The position numbers and the translations under genes are program-made. Shown one piece after another: positions 17,829 to 26,664 of a DNA stretch of 64,000 nt. Source of the DNA: Dasania sp. GY-MA-18 (lineage in GTDB: Bacteria; Pseudomonadota; Gammaproteobacteria; Pseudomonadales; Dasaniaceae); assembly GCF_024734385.1 (NCBI RefSeq), contig NZ_JANHAP010000010.1:62001-126000 (forward strand), written 5' to 3'. The notes beneath the pieces were generated by a model. The model searched no databases. It had not been told where the DNA came from and saw only the letters and a list, made by a program, of their open reading frames with translations. Each line of letters starts with the position of its first letter. Position 1 is the first letter of the stretch.

Positions 17829-18470
17829 TTAATTAGCACTAAAGCTAATATCACCAAACCAGGCGGTACCAGTGCTACCGGTATTATCGCCATCCACCAT
17901 AATGGCGTAGCCATCTAAGTGGTTCACATCCACTCCAAACGCCTGTTTAAAATCAGCCCGCAAATTACGCTGCTCCCACTGCCATTGACCCACTTGAGCC
18001 GCACCAGCACGCAGCACTATCATCATGGCTTTTGAGGTATAAGCATTGGGCCACCGCTCCCCCACCAGCCCATTAGAGGACCACACATAATTAAGCGCCA
18101 GGGTTTGCCAAGGCAAGGGGCCGGTTTTGCAAACCACATAAAAGCGTGCCGGGTAATCATCACCGCTTTTTTCCCGTTCGTTAAAACGGCCGTACACCGC
18201 CGCCACTTTCCAGCGCCAACGCACTACGGGAGTAGAGCGCAAATCTATAGACTGCTCTTTGTAAAGCATAGAGGCAGTACCCTGGCTGTGAGCTAGGATC
18301 ACCTCGCGCCCCTGTTGCTGCTCTAACCGATATTGGGTATGCCCCACAAACGACCGCTGCTGCCAGCCTGCGGGCAAGGGCTCTGCCGCTATGCCAACCG
18401 CGCCAATCAACAACAGAAAATTTCGCAATAAGCTCACAATACGCCAAATACGCGCTCTAAAATTCGCCAT
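17829..18470 (-). CDS. DUF3047 exported protein
   Basis: About 213 residues from the ATG at 18470, which gives a clean signal peptide (RIWRIVSLLRNFLLLIGAVGIAAEPLPAGW); an upstream ATG at 18530 would run into the divergent MATE gene. DUF3047 signs: YRLEQQQGREVILAHSQGTAS, RWRWKV, GDDYPARFYVVC, ALNYVWSS, and VDVNHLDGYAIMVDGDNTGS, with WFGDISF at the end. It is probably periplasmic. The function of the family is not established; the fold looks like a jelly-roll carbohydrate-binding module, which is only a guess. Confidence 0.8.
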   Translation of the reverse strand: MANFRARIWRIVSLLRNFLLLIGAVGIAAEPLPAGWQQRSFVGHTQYRLEQQQGREVILAHSQGTASMLYKEQSIDLRSTPVVRWRWKVAAVYGRFNEREKSGDDYPARFYVVCKTGPLPWQTLALNYVWSSNGLVGERWPNAYTSKAMMIVLRAGAAQVGQWQWEQRNLRADFKQAFGVDVNHLDGYAIMVDGDNTGSTGTAWFGDISFSAN

Positions 18471-18510
18471 CGCCCATGCTATAGTGGCCGACCATTTTGA
18501 CGACATAATT

Positions 18511-19899
18511 ATGAACACTGCAGTAAACACCTCATTCCATTCTTACCGGCACGAAGCCAGCAAACTGCTTAAGCTCAGCGCGCCCATTTTAGTAGGCCAA
18601 CTTGCCATTACCGGTATGGGGGCAACTGATACTATTATGGCCGGCAATTACAGCGCCACCGACCTGGCAGCCATCGCCATAGGCCAAAGCTTTTGGCTGC
18701 CCTTACTGCTGTTTTTGGTGGGGTTTTTTACTGCCACCACCACTCTAATCGCCCACGCCTTTGGGGCCAACAAAGCCCACACTATCAAAACCCTGTTTAG
18801 CCAATCATTGCTGTGGGTAGCTTTGCTGTCACCTCTGGGCATAGTGTTTCTGCACAATGTCGCGCCGCTGGTGGCGCTATTAAAGCTAGAGCCTGAGCTG
18901 GCTCAAATTTGTGAGGCTTATTTAGCCGCACTTTCTTATGGTCTACCCGGTGGCGCCGCCTTTTTGGTCATGCGTAGCCTTAGCGAAGGCATGGGCAAAA
19001 CCCGCCCAATCATGCTAATACAGCTAATCACCTTTGCCAGCAACATCCCCTTAAACTATATGTTGATTTACGGCCGCTGGGGCGCCCCTGAATTGGGCGG
19101 TGTGGGCTGTGGTTTTGCCACCGCCATTGCCCTGTGGCTGCAATGCGTGCTGGGCTTAGTGTTAATCAACAAACACCCTCTGCTGCGCTCGCTGCAGGTT
19201 TTTAGTGAAAAGTTCAGCTTGCAGGCTAAGATATTTAAACGCATTAGCGGCCTGGGCATACCTATAGCCTTTACCTTTTTAGCGGAAGTGTTGCTGTTTT
19301 CTATTATTGCTTTAATTATTGCCCCGCTGGGTACCACCATTATTGCGGGCCATCAAATTGCCCTCAGCGTGTCAGCGCTTACTTTTATGATTCCCTTGAG
19401 CGTGGGCATGGCCACTACCATTAGTGCTGGCCAGCATCTAGGTGCAAAGCGGCCACAACTGGCCAAACTGGCGTGCCATACTGGCCTAGGCCTTATCTTA
19501 CTTAGCTCATCTATTATGATGCTGATGATCATCTGGTTAAAAGCCGATGTGGCCGGGCTATACAGTAATAACGACACCGTCATCGCTATAGCCAGCTCGC
19601 TATTGGTCTTCTCGGCGCTGTATCAAATACCCGATGCCGTACAAGTCTGCATGGCCAGTGCGCTAAGGGCTTACCAAGATACTCGCACGCCCTTAGCCAT
19701 CGTGCTATTTGCCTATTGGGGTATTAGCGTCCCGCTAGGCTGGGCACTGACCTTTGGCAAGCTGGGTATGGCGCCTCTAGGGGCCAAAGGCATGTGGATG
19801 GGCTTAGTCTGTGGGCTCACAGTGGCAGCTATTTTATTGGCCAGCCGCTTTTTCATTATCAGCCGCCGCGCCAGCACTAAGCTTCAGCATCAAAGGTAA
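18511..19899 (+). CDS. MATE family multidrug/Na+ efflux transporter
   Basis: 462 residues from the ATG at 18511 (NTAVNTSFHSYRHEASKLLKLSAPILVGQ). About 12 hydrophobic segments arranged as two six-helix bundles. Motifs: GQLAITGMGATDTIMAG at the N-terminus, IAIGQSFWLPLLLFLVGFF, SLSEGMGKTRPIM, and in the second half AGHQIALSVSALTFMIPLSVGMATTISAGQHLGA. NorM-type MATE pumps expel cationic drugs and dyes in exchange for Na+ or H+. Substrate is unknown. Divergent from the DUF3047 gene with about 40 bases between starts; its end overlaps the next, opposite gene by 23 bases. Confidence 0.92.
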   Translation: MNTAVNTSFHSYRHEASKLLKLSAPILVGQLAITGMGATDTIMAGNYSATDLAAIAIGQSFWLPLLLFLVGFFTATTTLIAHAFGANKAHTIKTLFSQSLLWVALLSPLGIVFLHNVAPLVALLKLEPELAQICEAYLAALSYGLPGGAAFLVMRSLSEGMGKTRPIMLIQLITFASNIPLNYMLIYGRWGAPELGGVGCGFATAIALWLQCVLGLVLINKHPLLRSLQVFSEKFSLQAKIFKRISGLGIPIAFTFLAEVLLFSIIALIIAPLGTTIIAGHQIALSVSALTFMIPLSVGMATTISAGQHLGAKRPQLAKLACHTGLGLILLSSSIMMLMIIWLKADVAGLYSNNDTVIAIASSLLVFSALYQIPDAVQVCMASALRAYQDTRTPLAIVLFAYWGISVPLGWALTFGKLGMAPLGAKGMWMGLVCGLTVAAILLASRFFIISRRASTKLQHQR

Positions 19900-20200
19900 A
19901 CACCCGGCTGGCCAACACCCAGGCCCAAGGGCCAGCCTGCACCTGCGCCAGCTCAGGTGCAGGGGTGGCGAATTGCCACTGCAAGGCACCGCAGTAACGG
20001 CAGGGCGGTAAGTCTATAGCGGGGATTTTAAAAAAATGGCGGGATAGGTCGGCGCTATCGTAGTACACGTCCTTTAGCGCCGCATTAAACAAATACTGCC
20101 CCTGGCAGCTACTACAAGCCTCTATAGACAACTCATCCTCGCCACAGAGATTGCCGCCGCGCTGGCCAATCAACGCAGTATTAAACACTATAGCCGCCAC
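19877..20200 (-). CDS. Small zinc-ribbon-like hypothetical protein
   Basis: 107 residues from a GTG at 20200, chosen because a strong AGGAGG lies 7 bases before it; an upstream ATG at 20224 lacks such a site. Two CxxC pairs (Cys29/Cys32 in CSSC, Cys67/Cys70 in CRYC), 35 residues apart, look like a four-cysteine zinc site. Family not recognised. Its last 23 bases overlap the 3' end of the convergent MATE gene. Confidence 0.65.
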   Translation of the reverse strand: MAAIVFNTALIGQRGGNLCGEDELSIEACSSCQGQYLFNAALKDVYYDSADLSRHFFKIPAIDLPPCRYCGALQWQFATPAPELAQVQAGPWAWVLASRVFTFDAEA

Positions 20201-20235
20201 CTTACTTCCTCCTCTACAAAACATCAGGCAATAAA

Positions 20236-20259
20236 AAAGGCCCCTATTAAGGAGCCTTT
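20236..20259 (-). terminator. Terminator of the PEP-CTERM gene
   Basis: AAAGGCCCC and GGAGCCTTT pair with a small bulge; T-run on the minus strand. A second short stem GCGCC-GTTA-GGCGC lies at 20267-20280, right after the stop codon. Confidence 0.65.
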
Positions 20260-20285
20260 AATAAACGCGCCGTTAGGCGCTTAGC

Positions 20286-20849
20286 TTAGCGCTGCTTGCG
20301 GCGTGATGCCACTAAGCCCGCCAAACCCAAACCTAATAAGGCGATAGAGCCAGGCTCGGCAACAGTTGAGGGGGTACCGCGACTCCACAACTTCATATTA
20401 GATAGGCCGCCACCGCCGCCATTTAACTTGTCATAAGAGAAGGTGCCGCTGGTAGCGCCAGTCTCAATAGCCCAAGCAAAGTGATCAGGGCTGCCGCCGC
20501 CGTTACCCACGTGTATAGAGATAACCGCTTCACCAAACAAGCTCCAAAATGAAGCATCTATGGACCAAGTGCCTGTTACATGCTGGCCCCAAGAATCGGC
20601 ATTAGTCGTTAAAAATCCATTGGTACCATTGGCGCCATCGTTGCTGCCCTGCTGAGTCCACGTGGGACCATAGAGTGCATTGATAGTAGAACCATTACCT
20701 AGGGTATTACCCTCGCCGGTTTTACACTCGGTAGCTGAGTCTAATGTTGCTGTGCGCTGGCTAGAGCCACAAGTCACGGGAGTTGCCCAGCTGGTACTTG
20801 CCATCACAAAAAAGCAGACACTGGATAGTAGTGTTAGCGTCTTAGTCAT
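20286..20849 (-). CDS. PEP-CTERM sorting-domain exported protein
   Basis: 187 residues. Signal peptide MTKTLTLLSSVCFFVMASTSWA, a Gly/Ser/Asn-rich middle with Cys at both ends of CGSSQRTATLDSATEC, and a C-terminal AEPGSIALLGLGLAGLVASRRKQR. The last part is the PEP-CTERM tripartite tail: PEP-like motif, hydrophobic helix and Arg/Lys end. Such proteins are processed by exosortase (EpsH) and are often linked to exopolysaccharide and floc formation. The middle domain is not recognised. No exosortase gene is in the window. It appears monocistronic. Confidence 0.85.
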   Translation of the reverse strand: MTKTLTLLSSVCFFVMASTSWATPVTCGSSQRTATLDSATECKTGEGNTLGNGSTINALYGPTWTQQGSNDGANGTNGFLTTNADSWGQHVTGTWSIDASFWSLFGEAVISIHVGNGGGSPDHFAWAIETGATSGTFSYDKLNGGGGGLSNMKLWSRGTPSTVAEPGSIALLGLGLAGLVASRRKQR

Positions 20850-21071
20850 CTTAAATCATCCTGTTTTAGATCAAGGTCTATCAAATTGTTGAATACTGGG
20901 CTTGCTGTACGTAAGACACTGCATCGCCTCAGGTGGGATTATATAAAGCAATACTTACACCAACAAAATAAAATACTATAAAAACAATAGGTTACAAAAA
21001 CAAGGCAAGGCAAGCCCTACGCGGATGTAAACTATACCGACAACTCCACCCCCCCCTCATCACCAGCACTA

Positions 21072-21085
21072 TTGATCCATATCAA
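21072..21085 (+). promoter_or_regulatory. FNR/Anr box upstream of hemN
   Basis: TTGAT-CCAT-ATCAA, a perfect FNR consensus. A TATAAA at 21105-21110 would place the box centre about 38-41 bases before the transcript start, the class II activation position. The rest of the 299-base gap 20850-21148 shows nothing else I can name. Confidence 0.88.
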
Positions 21086-21148
21086 CGTAACTCAAGCCAC
21101 AGCCTATAAACTACCACCCCTACGCCAATCACTAGACTGCCTACACCC

Positions 21149-22558
21149 ATGAGCAATCACGCCAGCTTAACAAGCGCTAACGCTAGCCACTGCGGGCTCA
21201 TTAAGCCCCATAAATATGATGTGACAGGGCCGCGCTACACCTCCTACCCCACCGCCTTACAGTTTCAAGCCAATTTTGGCTGTAATGAATATCGACAAGA
21301 GCTGCTAAAGCAAAAAGGCAGCACTATTGCCCCCTTATCGCTGTATGTGCACATCCCTTTCTGCCATAACATTTGCTATTACTGCGCCTGCAATAAAATC
21401 GTCACCCGCGACCACAGTGCCGGCCGCCGCTATCTCAGCTATCTGGCAAAAGAGATTAGCCTACAGGCCGAGCTGGTAGGCCTACAGCGCACAGTAACCC
21501 AGCTGCATTTAGGCGGTGGCACTCCTACCTTTTTAAGCGATGCTGAACTCACCGAACTGATGCACCTACTGGGCCAGCACTTTAAACTGAGTGACCAGCC
21601 CTCGCGCGAATACAGCATAGAGATAGACCCGCGCACGGTTAACTCTGACCGCCTGGCCTTACTGCGAGGCCTGGGCTTTAATCGCCTGAGCTTTGGCGTA
21701 CAAGATTTCGACCACGAAGTGCAAGTAGCGATTAACCGCGTACAACCCTTTAACACCTTGCAGGTACTAACCGACACCGCTAGGCTGCATCAATTTAACT
21801 CCTTAAGTTTCGACCTCATTTACGGCCTCCCCAAGCAAAGCCTGCACTCATTGACTCACACCTTAGCGCAGGTAATTGAGCTAGCTCCCGACCGCATCGC
21901 CTTTTATAACTACGCCCACCTGCCTACGCGTTTTAGCAGCCAGCGCGCCATCGATCGCCAGGCCCTACCCACCGCCGAGCAGCGCCTAGCCATGCTGGCA
22001 CTAATAGAAACAACTCTCAGCACCGCTGGCTACTGCCATATAGGCATGGATCATTTTGTAAAGCCTGATGACGAACTGGCCATTGCCCAGCAAGAGGGGC
22101 GGCTACAGCGCAATTTCCAGGGCTACTCCACCTGCCTGGCCCCCGATCTTATCGGCCTGGGCGTTTCCTCCATCAGCTCGCTGGCCCATAGCTACGCCCA
22201 AAATGAGAAAGACCTAGAGCGCTATTACGAACGCCTGGATAACCAGCAGCTAGCCATAGCCCGCGGCTTGACTCTAAGCCATGATGACCACATACGGCGC
22301 CAGGTAATCAGCCAGTTAATCTGCAACCGGCAGCTAAACATCAAACAGCTGGAAAAGCAGTTCCAAATAGACTTTAAGCAGTACTTCAACGACTGCTTGG
22401 AAACACTAAAATACCTGCAAAAAGATGGCTTAATCCTTATGGAGAGTGATAAAATCCGCGTCACCTTAAAGGGGCGGCCCCTGTTGCGAAATATCTGTAT
22501 GACTTTCGATAACTACCTGAATCATGACAGCCAATCCCACTACTCCAGTACGCTTTAG
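21149..22558 (+). CDS. hemN: Oxygen-independent coproporphyrinogen III oxidase
   Basis: 469 residues, normal for HemN (about 455-470). A radical SAM enzyme that decarboxylates coproporphyrinogen III to protoporphyrinogen IX without O2 in haem synthesis. Seen: GPRYTSYPTALQF, the iron-sulfur motif C72-x3-C76-x2-C79 in HIPFCHNICYYCACNK, LHLGGGTPTFL, IEIDPRTV, LSFGVQDF, DLIYGLPKQS and IGMDHFVKPDDELA. It lies behind an FNR box and its 3' end overlaps the Fnr-family regulator gene by 35 bases. Confidence 0.97.
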   Translation: MSNHASLTSANASHCGLIKPHKYDVTGPRYTSYPTALQFQANFGCNEYRQELLKQKGSTIAPLSLYVHIPFCHNICYYCACNKIVTRDHSAGRRYLSYLAKEISLQAELVGLQRTVTQLHLGGGTPTFLSDAELTELMHLLGQHFKLSDQPSREYSIEIDPRTVNSDRLALLRGLGFNRLSFGVQDFDHEVQVAINRVQPFNTLQVLTDTARLHQFNSLSFDLIYGLPKQSLHSLTHTLAQVIELAPDRIAFYNYAHLPTRFSSQRAIDRQALPTAEQRLAMLALIETTLSTAGYCHIGMDHFVKPDDELAIAQQEGRLQRNFQGYSTCLAPDLIGLGVSSISSLAHSYAQNEKDLERYYERLDNQQLAIARGLTLSHDDHIRRQVISQLICNRQLNIKQLEKQFQIDFKQYFNDCLETLKYLQKDGLILMESDKIRVTLKGRPLLRNICMTFDNYLNHDSQSHYSSTL

Positions 22559-23327
22559 CCCTTTTAGCGATGAGGACAGCTACGCCATCATGAGCAACAA
22601 GCTAGCAAGCAGCGCAAAACTCTGCCCGCACAACAATCAAATATCCTGCAACGACTGCCGCCTAGGCAGCATCTGCCTGCCGTTGGCCATGCATGAAGAT
22701 GACATCATCAAGCTGGACGAAATCGTGCAACGCGGCCGACCACTGGCCAAGAATGCCCATATCTACCGCAAAAACGACCCGTTCACCGCGGTGTATGCGG
22801 TACGCTCAGGCAGCGTTAAAACCTACCGCCTCACCAATGACGGCCAAGAACAGGTCACCGGCTTTTACTTTCCCGGTGAAATCATAGGTATGGATGGTAT
22901 AGGCACCGGCCACTACGCCAATGCCGCCAAAACCCTGGAAACCGCCGCCATCTGCGAGATCCCCTTTGACCGCTTAGAGTCACTCAGCACCGAAATCCCC
23001 AACATGCAGCGTCACTTTTTCCAGCTGATGAGCCAAGAAATAACCAGCGACCAACAATTAATCACCTTGCTGAGTAAAAATTCTGCAGAAGAACGCATTG
23101 CGGCCTTGCTAATTAGCATTTCAGCACGTATGGTGCGCCGGAAACTGTCAGGCACGCAATTTAGGCTGCCCATGTCACGTACCGACATAGGCAATTACCT
23201 AGGTTTAACCATAGAAACAGTCAGTCGAGTTTTTAGCCGCTTTAAAAAACAAAACCTTGTCGATGTGGATGGCAAGGAAATCTCTCTAAAAGATTTAGAG
23301 GCCTTAAAAGAAATCGCTGATATGTAA
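22524..23327 (+). CDS. fnr: Fnr/Anr oxygen-sensing transcription regulator
   Basis: 267 residues from the first ATG; a second in-frame ATG at 22590 would give 245. Crp/Fnr family with the 4Fe-4S ligands of true Fnr: Cys42-x2-Cys45-x5-Cys51 and Cys144 (in CEIPF). Then a cyclic-nucleotide-like barrel (IYRKNDPFTAVYAVRSGSV, QVTGFYFPGEIIGMDGIGTG), dimer helix, and HTH with MSRTDIGNYLGLTIETVSR. Cluster loss in air inactivates DNA binding, so it switches genes on at low oxygen. Likely targets here are hemN, which has the box, and perhaps the cco genes. Confidence 0.95.
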   Translation: MTANPTTPVRFSPFSDEDSYAIMSNKLASSAKLCPHNNQISCNDCRLGSICLPLAMHEDDIIKLDEIVQRGRPLAKNAHIYRKNDPFTAVYAVRSGSVKTYRLTNDGQEQVTGFYFPGEIIGMDGIGTGHYANAAKTLETAAICEIPFDRLESLSTEIPNMQRHFFQLMSQEITSDQQLITLLSKNSAEERIAALLISISARMVRRKLSGTQFRLPMSRTDIGNYLGLTIETVSRVFSRFKKQNLVDVDGKEISLKDLEALKEIADM

Positions 23328-23374
23328 GCGACAAGCCCCGCAAGATGGCATCTTTTAAGACACGACTCTTTTAC

Positions 23375-23397
23375 AAAACCAACATTAATCTGGTTTT
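23375..23397. repeat. AAAACCA/TGGTTTT inverted repeat between fnr and ccoN
   Basis: A 7-bp stem with a 9-base loop, 48 bases after the fnr stop. It may be a weak terminator; it lacks the TTGAT half-sites of an FNR box. Confidence 0.4.
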
Positions 23398-23493
23398 CAT
23401 CACAGGCGATTTAGCCTGGATAGTCAATGGGTATAACGCCTGGCGCTATATCTGTATTAACAAAAAACAAACGTTCAAAACATAGGGTTATTT

Positions 23494-24921
23494 ATGAATA
23501 ATCAGCTTGAGCACCCTGTATACAATTACAAGGTGGTACGCCAGTTTACGGTTATGACCGTGGTCTGGGGTGTTATTGGAATGGCTGTAGGGGTGCTAAT
23601 TGCATCACAACTGGCCTGGCCTGCGCTAAATTTCGAAACACCTTGGCTTACCTTTAGTCGACTGCGCCCATTACACACCAACTTAGTGATTTTTGCCTTT
23701 GGTGGCTCGGCATTATTTGCTACCTCACTATTTGTGGTACAGCGCACCTGCCAAGCCAGGCTGATCTCCGACAAGCTCGCGGCCTTTGTTTTCTGGGGCT
23801 GGCAGCTAGTGATAGTCTGCGCCATTATCTCTTTACCACTGGGATACACCAGCTCTAAAGAATACGCCGAGCTGGAATGGCCCATAGATATACTCCTAGC
23901 CATAGTCTGGATAGCCTATGCGGTACTGTTTTTTGGCACGATTTCCAAGCGTAAAGCCAGCCACATTTATGTAGCCAACTGGTTTTATGGTGCTTTTATA
24001 CTCACCGTTGCGGTATTGCATATAGTTAACAGCGCCGCCATCCCCGTGAGCATGATGAAATCCTACTCCGCCTATGCAGGCGCAGCCGATGCCATGGTGC
24101 AGTGGTGGTACGGCCATAACGCAGTAGGCTTTTTCTTAACCGCAGGTTTCTTGGGCATTATGTACTACTTTGTGCCTAAGCAAGCTGGTCGCCCGGTCTA
24201 CTCTTACCGCTTATCGATTGTGCACTTTTGGGCACTGATTTCGCTATACATCTGGGCAGGTCCTCACCACCTACACTACACCGCATTACCCGACTGGGCT
24301 CAAAGCTTAGGCATGGTAATGTCATTAATCCTATTAGCCCCCAGCTGGGGCGGTATGATTAACGGCATGATGACCTTGAGTGGCGCTTGGCACAAACTGC
24401 GCACCGACCCAATCTTGCGCTTTTTGGTGGTGTCGTTATCGTTCTACGGCATGTCTACCTTTGAAGGCCCGATGATGGCCATCAAAACCGTTAACTCATT
24501 ATCACACTACACCGACTGGACTATAGGTCACGTACACTCAGGCGCTTTAGGCTGGGTAGCGATGGTCAGCATAGGTGCCATCTACCACTTGGTACCCGTG
24601 ATGTTTAACAAAGACGCCATGTACAGCACGCCTTTAATCAACGTCCACTTCTGGATGGCAACCATAGGCACCGTGCTATACATCAGCGCTATGTGGGTAA
24701 ACGGTATTTTACAAGGCCTAATGTGGCGCGCGTATAACGCTGACGGCACCTTAACTTACAGCTTTGTAGACTCGGTAGAAGCCAGTTTCCCCGGCTATGT
24801 CGTGCGCCTAATCGGCGGCATCACCTTCTTGGGTGGCATGCTGGTGATGGCTTACAACGTATGGCAAACCACTCGCAACAATGAAGCCGCGGCCACTAAC
24901 CCTGCCGCCAGCGCCGCCTAA
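23494..24921 (+). CDS. ccoN: cbb3-type cytochrome c oxidase subunit I (CcoN)
   Basis: 475 residues. Catalytic subunit with about 12 membrane helices holding haem b, haem b3 and CuB of the high-affinity terminal oxidase in the inner membrane. Seen: [48 protein letters not shown] (with the cross-linked-type His/Tyr region), [18 protein letters not shown], and [28 protein letters not shown]. The starts of ccoO and ccoN are in the order ccoN-ccoO-ccoQ-ccoP, the standard operon. No clear FNR box was found in the 166 bases before the start. Confidence 0.97.
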   Translation: MNNQLEHPVYNYKVVRQFTVMTVVWGVIGMAVGVLIASQLAWPALNFETPWLTFSRLRPLHTNLVIFAFGGSALFATSLFVVQRTCQARLISDKLAAFVFWGWQLVIVCAIISLPLGYTSSKEYAELEWPIDILLAIVWIAYAVLFFGTISKRKASHIYVANWFYGAFILTVAVLHIVNSAAIPVSMMKSYSAYAGAADAMVQWWYGHNAVGFFLTAGFLGIMYYFVPKQAGRPVYSYRLSIVHFWALISLYIWAGPHHLHYTALPDWAQSLGMVMSLILLAPSWGGMINGMMTLSGAWHKLRTDPILRFLVVSLSFYGMSTFEGPMMAIKTVNSLSHYTDWTIGHVHSGALGWVAMVSIGAIYHLVPVMFNKDAMYSTPLINVHFWMATIGTVLYISAMWVNGILQGLMWRAYNADGTLTYSFVDSVEASFPGYVVRLIGGITFLGGMLVMAYNVWQTTRNNEAAATNPAASAA

Positions 24922-24940
24922 GTGCCTGAGGATAGTTAAC

Positions 24941-25549
24941 ATGAATCATGATTTTATAGAAAAGAACATAGGCGCCATGCTGGTACTGGTTATCGTTGCC
25001 ATCAGCTTCGGTGCCTTGGTAGAAATCGTACCCTTATTTTTCATCAAGCAAACCACCGAGCCGGTAGAAGGCCTTAAGCCTTATACCGCGCTGCAACTGG
25101 AAGGCCGTGACATTTATATACGTGAAGGTTGTAACAACTGCCACTCACAAATGATACGCGCCATGCGTGCAGAAACTGAGCGCTACGGCCACTACTCGGT
25201 AGCGGGTGAGTCTGTCTACGACCACCCCTTCCTATGGGGCTCTAAGCGTACAGGCCCAGACTTGGCCCGCGTTGGCGGCCGCTACTCTGATGACTGGCAT
25301 CGCGCTCACTTAATGAACCCTAGAGATGTGGTACCCGAGTCAAATATGCCCGCCTTCCCTTGGTTGTTTGAAAACAGCTTAACCGGTGAGCACACGGCCG
25401 CTAAAATGCGCGCCCTGCGCACTGTGGGTGTGCCTTATACCGATGAAGACATTGCTGGCGCTAAAGAAGCGGTAGCAGGCAAGGTAGAAATAGAAGCCTT
25501 GATCGCCTACTTACAAAACCTCGGCCTATTGCTTAAGCACAAACGCTAA
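24941..25549 (+). CDS. ccoO: cbb3 oxidase subunit II, mono-haem cytochrome c (CcoO)
   Basis: 202 residues from the ATG at 24941 ([17 protein letters not shown]), with GAGG before it. One N-terminal membrane anchor, then a periplasmic domain with C64NNC67H68 binding haem c, [22 protein letters not shown], and the Met ligand in [10 protein letters not shown]. It passes electrons from CcoP to CcoN. It starts 19 bases after ccoN. Confidence 0.97.
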   Translation: MNHDFIEKNIGAMLVLVIVAISFGALVEIVPLFFIKQTTEPVEGLKPYTALQLEGRDIYIREGCNNCHSQMIRAMRAETERYGHYSVAGESVYDHPFLWGSKRTGPDLARVGGRYSDDWHRAHLMNPRDVVPESNMPAFPWLFENSLTGEHTAAKMRALRTVGVPYTDEDIAGAKEAVAGKVEIEALIAYLQNLGLLLKHKR

Positions 25550-25563
25550 GCGAGGAGACTGGC

Positions 25564-25728
25564 ATGGACATTAATACATTTCGTGGCTTGGCAACCGTGT
25601 TTGCCCTGATCGGCTTCATCAGCATATGCATATGGGCTTATAGCAAAAAGCGCAAGAAAGATTTTGATGACGCAGCCAATTTACCTTTTGCCGATGACAA
25701 ACAATCATCAGACGGAGAATCTCTATGA
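25564..25728 (+). CDS. ccoQ: cbb3 oxidase small subunit CcoQ
   Basis: 54 residues, small but clear from its place: 14 bases after ccoO and overlapping the ccoP start by 4 bases (ATGA). MDINTFRGLATVFALIGFI and CIWAYSKKRKKDFDDAA form one membrane helix followed by a charged tail, as in CcoQ/FixQ. It stabilises the oxidase complex. GCGAGGAGACT precedes the ATG as ribosome site. Confidence 0.93.
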   Translation: MDINTFRGLATVFALIGFISICIWAYSKKRKKDFDDAANLPFADDKQSSDGESL

Positions 25729-26606
25729 GTCCTTTCTGGAGTGCATGGATAATAATTCTAACCACTATCTTTTTAATTGGTATCTGCTGGGTACTGATGG
25801 CTAACCGTAAAACTCAAAACCGCGGCCCCGATGCCACTACTGGTCACGAGTATGACGGCATAGTCGAATACGATAACCCCATGCCGCTATGGTGGATACA
25901 AGGCTTTGTGGCCACCATTATTTTTGGTGTAGGTTACTTAATTGCCTACCCCGGTATGGGCAGCTGGCCCGGCGTATTGGGCTGGACCGCAGTTAACCAA
26001 TGGCAGGCCGAAGTTGACGAAGCGGCAAAACGCTACGGCGATGTATTTGCTGGCTACTCAGCCACCCCCATTGAAGAACTAGCACAAGACCCTAAAGCCA
26101 TGCGCATGGCGCAACGTATGTTTGCCAATAACTGCGCACTTTGTCACGGTGCTGACGCAGCGGGCGGCTACGGCTTCCCCAACTTAACCGACAACGATTG
26201 GTTATACGGCGGCAGCCCCGAGCAAATCAAAACCACCATCACCCACGGCCGTACAGCTGCCATGCCTCAGTGGGGTAATGTCGTAGGCGACCAAGGTGTG
26301 CGTGAAATTAGCGCCTATGTGTACAGCTTAAATGGTCGTGAAGCCGATGCCGCACTGGCAGCCGAAGGCGGCAAAAAATTCCAAATGTTTTGCGCTAGCT
26401 GTCACGGTAAAGACGGCAAAGGCAACTACGCCTTTGGTGCGCCTAACCTAACCGACCAAGTCTGGTTATACGGCGGCTCTATGGGTCAAATTCAGCACAC
26501 TTTGCAAAATGGTCGCTCAGGTCGTATGCCTGCCCACCAAGAGCTACTCAGTGCCGATAAAATCCATATGCTTAGCGCCTATGTATGGAGCTTATCTAAT
26601 CAATAA
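25725..26606 (+). CDS. ccoP: cbb3 oxidase subunit III, di-haem cytochrome c (CcoP)
   Basis: 293 residues. Two N-terminal membrane segments, the conserved HEYDGIVEYDNPMPLWW between them, and two cytochrome c domains with C137ALCH141 and C223ASCH227; both domains end in WLYGGS and a Met in the AMPQW and RMPAH loops. It receives electrons from soluble cytochrome c in the periplasm and feeds CcoO. AGACGGAGAAT precedes the start inside ccoQ. Confidence 0.97.
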   Translation: MSPFWSAWIIILTTIFLIGICWVLMANRKTQNRGPDATTGHEYDGIVEYDNPMPLWWIQGFVATIIFGVGYLIAYPGMGSWPGVLGWTAVNQWQAEVDEAAKRYGDVFAGYSATPIEELAQDPKAMRMAQRMFANNCALCHGADAAGGYGFPNLTDNDWLYGGSPEQIKTTITHGRTAAMPQWGNVVGDQGVREISAYVYSLNGREADAALAAEGGKKFQMFCASCHGKDGKGNYAFGAPNLTDQVWLYGGSMGQIQHTLQNGRSGRMPAHQELLSADKIHMLSAYVWSLSNQ

Positions 26607-26664
26607 GCAATCACATAACAGCAATATGTTTTAACGATTAGTTTGTACAACGTTTGAGGTAAAA

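Noticed and set aside
20866-20890. Possible FNR box between the PEP-CTERM gene and hemN (minus strand TTGATAGACCTTGAT)
   Set aside because: Two half-sites in the same direction, not the inverted TTGAT-N4-ATCAA needed.
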